Assembly (NCBI GenBank): GCA_002371135.1
Contig: DFGB01000069.1
Span: 6,389 to 14,433, forward strand
DNA length: 8,045 nucleotides
DNA from: Verrucomicrobia bacterium UBA3761
GTDB lineage: Bacteria; Verrucomicrobiota; Kiritimatiellia; RFP12; UBA1067
Direction of reading: 5' to 3'
The position numbers and the translations under genes were made by a program. Within the stretch, counting starts at the first letter, position 1; every line of letters begins with the position of its first letter. The notes under the pieces are model-generated. The model was not told the origin of the DNA. It saw only the letters and a list, made by a program, of their open reading frames with translations, and searched no databases. Of this stretch, positions 6,556 to 8,045 are shown piece by piece.

Positions 6556-6564
6556 CGTATAGCA
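6556..6564 (-). promoter_or_regulatory. Candidate extended -10 for gdhA
   Basis: On the minus strand this reads TGCTATACG, a TGN plus a four-of-six match to TATAAT, about 27 bp upstream of the gdhA ATG. This gives a predicted leader of about 20 bases without a Shine-Dalgarno. There is no matching -35. A rival, TATACC at 6541-6536 with TTGCTA 18 bp upstream, would give a leaderless message. Neither is strong. Confidence 0.2.
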
Positions 6565-6597
6565 ACAACCGTGCCAACGCGCATATCCGCGCCATAC

Positions 6598-6614
6598 ATT
6601 ACACTGGATGTAAT
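6598..6614. promoter_or_regulatory. ATTACA-N5-TGTAAT dyad upstream of gdhA
   Basis: Perfect six-base arms (6598-6603 and 6609-6614) flank a five-base spacer, about 70-85 bp upstream of the gdhA start. The size and position suit an operator for a dimeric regulator of gdhA, but a six-base dyad can occur by chance in this AT-rich stretch. Confidence 0.3.
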
Positions 6615-6650
6615 ATTGCGCAAATCGGCGACAAAGAAATGTAATTCCCC

Positions 6651-6726
6651 CAGCCGGAGGCTGTCCGCGAAGCGCCTGCCCTAGCGCCACGTCCTTCGTC
6701 GTACTTGGCGCGGCTGAAGCCGCGCC
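6651..6726. repeat. GC-rich hairpin cluster in the gdhA upstream gap
   Basis: Two compact inverted repeats are present. The first is CAGCC-GGA-GGCTG at 6651-6663. The second is GGCGCGGC-TGAA-GCCGCGCC at 6707-6726, a perfect eight-base stem with a four-base loop. GCGCCA near 6684 also pairs with TGGCGC near 6706. Stems of this kind resemble REP/BIME-like extragenic palindromes. The segment 6727-6799 between this cluster and the large inverted repeat shows nothing I can name. Confidence 0.5.
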
Positions 6727-6799
6727 TCCTTGGCGTACGAGCCGTGCAACGCCCTCGTCGTTCCTCCTCTTGCCCCCTCCCGCGGCATCATAGAGAGTT

Positions 6800-6975
6800 G
6801 AAAATGTGGAAATGTGAAAATGTGAAATCAAGCATCCCTTTTTAACACAGAGGCACGGAGGAGCACAGAGAATTTTTCGATTTGCGTTCAAACACATCAA
6901 ACCTCTGTGAATCTCTGTTACTCTGTGCCTCTGTGTTAAAAATGGATGTTTGATTTCACATTTCCACATTTTCAC
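6800..6975. repeat. Large imperfect inverted repeat built from octamer units
   Basis: The left arm (6800-6870) and right arm (6903-6975) are reverse complements over most of their length, around a 32-base centre. Each arm has AAATGTG-type units, a GAAATCAA(G/A)CATCC block, TTTTTAACACAGAGGCAC and a final CACAGAG. The left arm has one extra AAAATGTG octamer (units at 6801, 6809 and 6817). The right arm has CTCTGTG-type units at 6903, 6913, 6921 and 6929. The right arm covers the stop codon of the symporter-Nudix gene (6972-6974). Transcribed from that gene, it would fold into a long hairpin that could end or stabilise the message. Confidence 0.8.
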
Positions 6976-8045
6976 ACCTCGAAGCGCACGTCGGAGGCGG
7001 CGAGGCGGCGGAATTCGGCCGGCAGGAGGTTGGCCTCGTCGAGCTTCGAGGTTTCGCACCAGAGGAATTCTATCCAATCCTCCTGGGCGGAGACTTTGGC
7101 GCTGTTGACGGTCATGGAGTATACGAGGTTGATCTCGGCGTGCTTCTTGCCATGCTGGATGAAGGAATTTTCGACGACGCCCATGAAGCGCCCGGCCTTG
7201 GCTTCGAGGCCGGTTTCCTCCTTCATTTCGCGCACGAGCGCCTCGCGGCCCGTCTCGCCGAATTCGATATGACCGCCGGGGAGATACGTGGAAGATCCAC
7301 CCTTGGCGCGGCAGAGGAGGAGTTTGCCGTCGCGTATGCATACGCCGCGGGCGATCGTTTCGATGCCGGCGAGTTCGTACTCCTTCAGTTCCGCCGCAGC
7401 CGTCTTGGCGGGAATCTTTTCGCCGTAGCAACGGAAGACGCCCTCGACATACGCCTTCGGGAGCGGCTGGGAGATGAGGCTCGCGAACCATACGACCGCG
7501 AACCCGCCGAGCATCGCCACCGCGCCGCAGTTGATGGGGCTGACCGGGTTGCCGAGGAGCATGTTGAGGACCGTCAAACCCACGCCCCACACGAAACACG
7601 CCCACACGGCAGCGGGGGTCGTGCCGCGCCAGTAGAGCCCCAGCACGAACGGCGCGAGAAACGCGCCCGCGAGCGCTCCCCAAGAGACGCCCATCAACTG
7701 CGCGATGAACGTCGGAGGATTGAGCGCGATCAAAAGCGAAAGCGCGATGAAGAAGATGATGAGAACACGCATCACGATCACCTTCCGTCGCTCGATCTTC
7801 GCCGCGACAGAATCGTCGATTTGTCCGGACGAGACTTCAGTCGACTCCGAACGCTTGTCGCGGTAGATTATATCGAGAGTCAAAGTCGAACTCGACGTGA
7901 GCACAAGCGAGGCGAGGGTCGACATCGAAGCAGAGAGAACCAAGAGCACGACGAGCGCGATAAGGACGTCCGGGAGCGTGACGAGCATCGATGGGACGAT
8001 CGAATCGAAGGCGATCTTGCCGGATGCGAGGCGCGTCGGCTCGAA
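6972..8045 (-). CDS. Sodium:solute symporter C-terminus fused to a Nudix hydrolase (5' end outside window)
   Basis: The frame stays open to the right edge, so only the last 357 residues are seen. Residue numbers here count from the Met at 7988; 19 more residues lie upstream of it. Residues 1-45 carry an SSS-family (SLC5-like) membrane segment with SMSTLASLVLTSSS and DII. Further hydrophobic helices lie at about 70-90, 94-118, 126-145 and 153-173. From about 205 a Nudix domain follows, with strand IARGVCIRDGKLLL and a complete Nudix box at 239-261 (G-x5-E-x7-REMKEETGL; catalytic glutamates 257 and 258). Nudix enzymes cleave nucleoside diphosphates linked to another group; the substrate is unknown, as is the transported solute. 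The linker, about residues 176-205, has no in-frame ATG, GTG or TTG that would give a separate Nudix protein. The Nudix part should sit on the cytoplasmic side. The stop lies in the inverted repeat. Confidence 0.88.
   Translation of the reverse strand, partial: FEPTRLASGKIAFDSIVPSMLVTLPDVLIALVVLLVLSASMSTLASLVLTSSSTLTLDIIYRDKRSESTEVSSGQIDDSVAAKIERRKVIVMRVLIIFFIALSLLIALNPPTFIAQLMGVSWGALAGAFLAPFVLGLYWRGTTPAAVWACFVWGVGLTVLNMLLGNPVSPINCGAVAMLGGFAVVWFASLISQPLPKAYVEGVFRCYGEKIPAKTAAAELKEYELAGIETIARGVCIRDGKLLLCRAKGGSSTYLPGGHIEFGETGREALVREMKEETGLEAKAGRFMGVVENSFIQHGKKHAEINLVYSMTVNSAKVSAQEDWIEFLWCETSKLDEANLLPAEFRRLAASDVRFEV

Noticed and set aside
5021..6562. Long plus-strand frame (513 codons) opposite gdhA
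   Set aside because: It is a shadow of the gdhA frame in GC-rich sequence, has low-complexity Val/Asp/Arg/Leu composition, starts inside the 22-bp array and resembles no family.
6530..6595. Upstream ATG at 6595 as the gdhA start
   Set aside because: The extra 22 residues cover the likely promoter and do not resemble glutamate dehydrogenase N-termini.
6972..7460. Separate Nudix gene downstream of the symporter
   Set aside because: No in-frame ATG, GTG or TTG lies between the last membrane helix and the Nudix domain, and the frame is continuous with the symporter.
6526..7683. Minus-strand frame of 385 codons overlapping the symporter-Nudix gene
   Set aside because: It is Arg/Pro-rich, reads through the large inverted repeat, and the SSS and Nudix motifs are in a different frame.

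Overview
The window holds five protein-coding genes, all on the minus strand, in GC-rich coding sequence. They are separated by two repeat-rich intergenic stretches of roughly 430-440 bp. There are no rRNA or tRNA genes, insertion sequences or CRISPR arrays. The SecA carries the long insertion between its DEAD motor and preprotein-crosslinking parts, which I associate with Bacteroidota, Chlamydiae and Verrucomicrobia-type SecA. It also has a long Ala/Pro linker before the zinc motif. Together with the intergenic repeats, this points tentatively to a PVC-group bacterium (Verrucomicrobiota, Kiritimatiellota or Lentisphaerota). That is an inference and nothing in the window proves it.

Reading in the direction of transcription (high to low coordinates): (1) The gene at the right edge enters from outside the window. 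It encodes the C-terminal part of a sodium:solute symporter fused in frame to a Nudix hydrolase domain. (2) A 442-bp gap follows (6530-6971), with a large imperfect inverted repeat touching the stop codon of that gene, GC-rich hairpins and a small dyad. (3) gdhA encodes a hexameric-type glutamate dehydrogenase and ends at a strong terminator that looks functional in both directions. (4) A 429-bp gap follows (4727-5155). It contains a seven-unit array of 22-bp palindromic repeats, a short head segment with alternative hairpins and a 15-codon mini-ORF, and an AT-rich array of CGATTTT-like units next to the secA promoter. (5) A compact secA-ispD-phosphoesterase cluster follows. secA and ispD overlap by four bases (ATGA), and the phosphoesterase starts 52 bp further on. 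(6) The phosphoesterase stop codon lies inside a heptamer array, and a CTCTGCG-type repeat lies beyond it.

The recognised genes are housekeeping: protein export (secA), isoprenoid precursor synthesis (ispD), ammonium assimilation or glutamate catabolism (gdhA), and a phosphoesterase of unknown substrate. The unusual material is the symporter-Nudix fusion, the near-leaderless arrangement at secA, and the intergenic repeats. Several unrelated repeat arrays share a 7-8 bp period, and one 22-bp palindrome array could be a protein-binding platform or part of a plus-strand non-coding RNA ending at the shared terminator.
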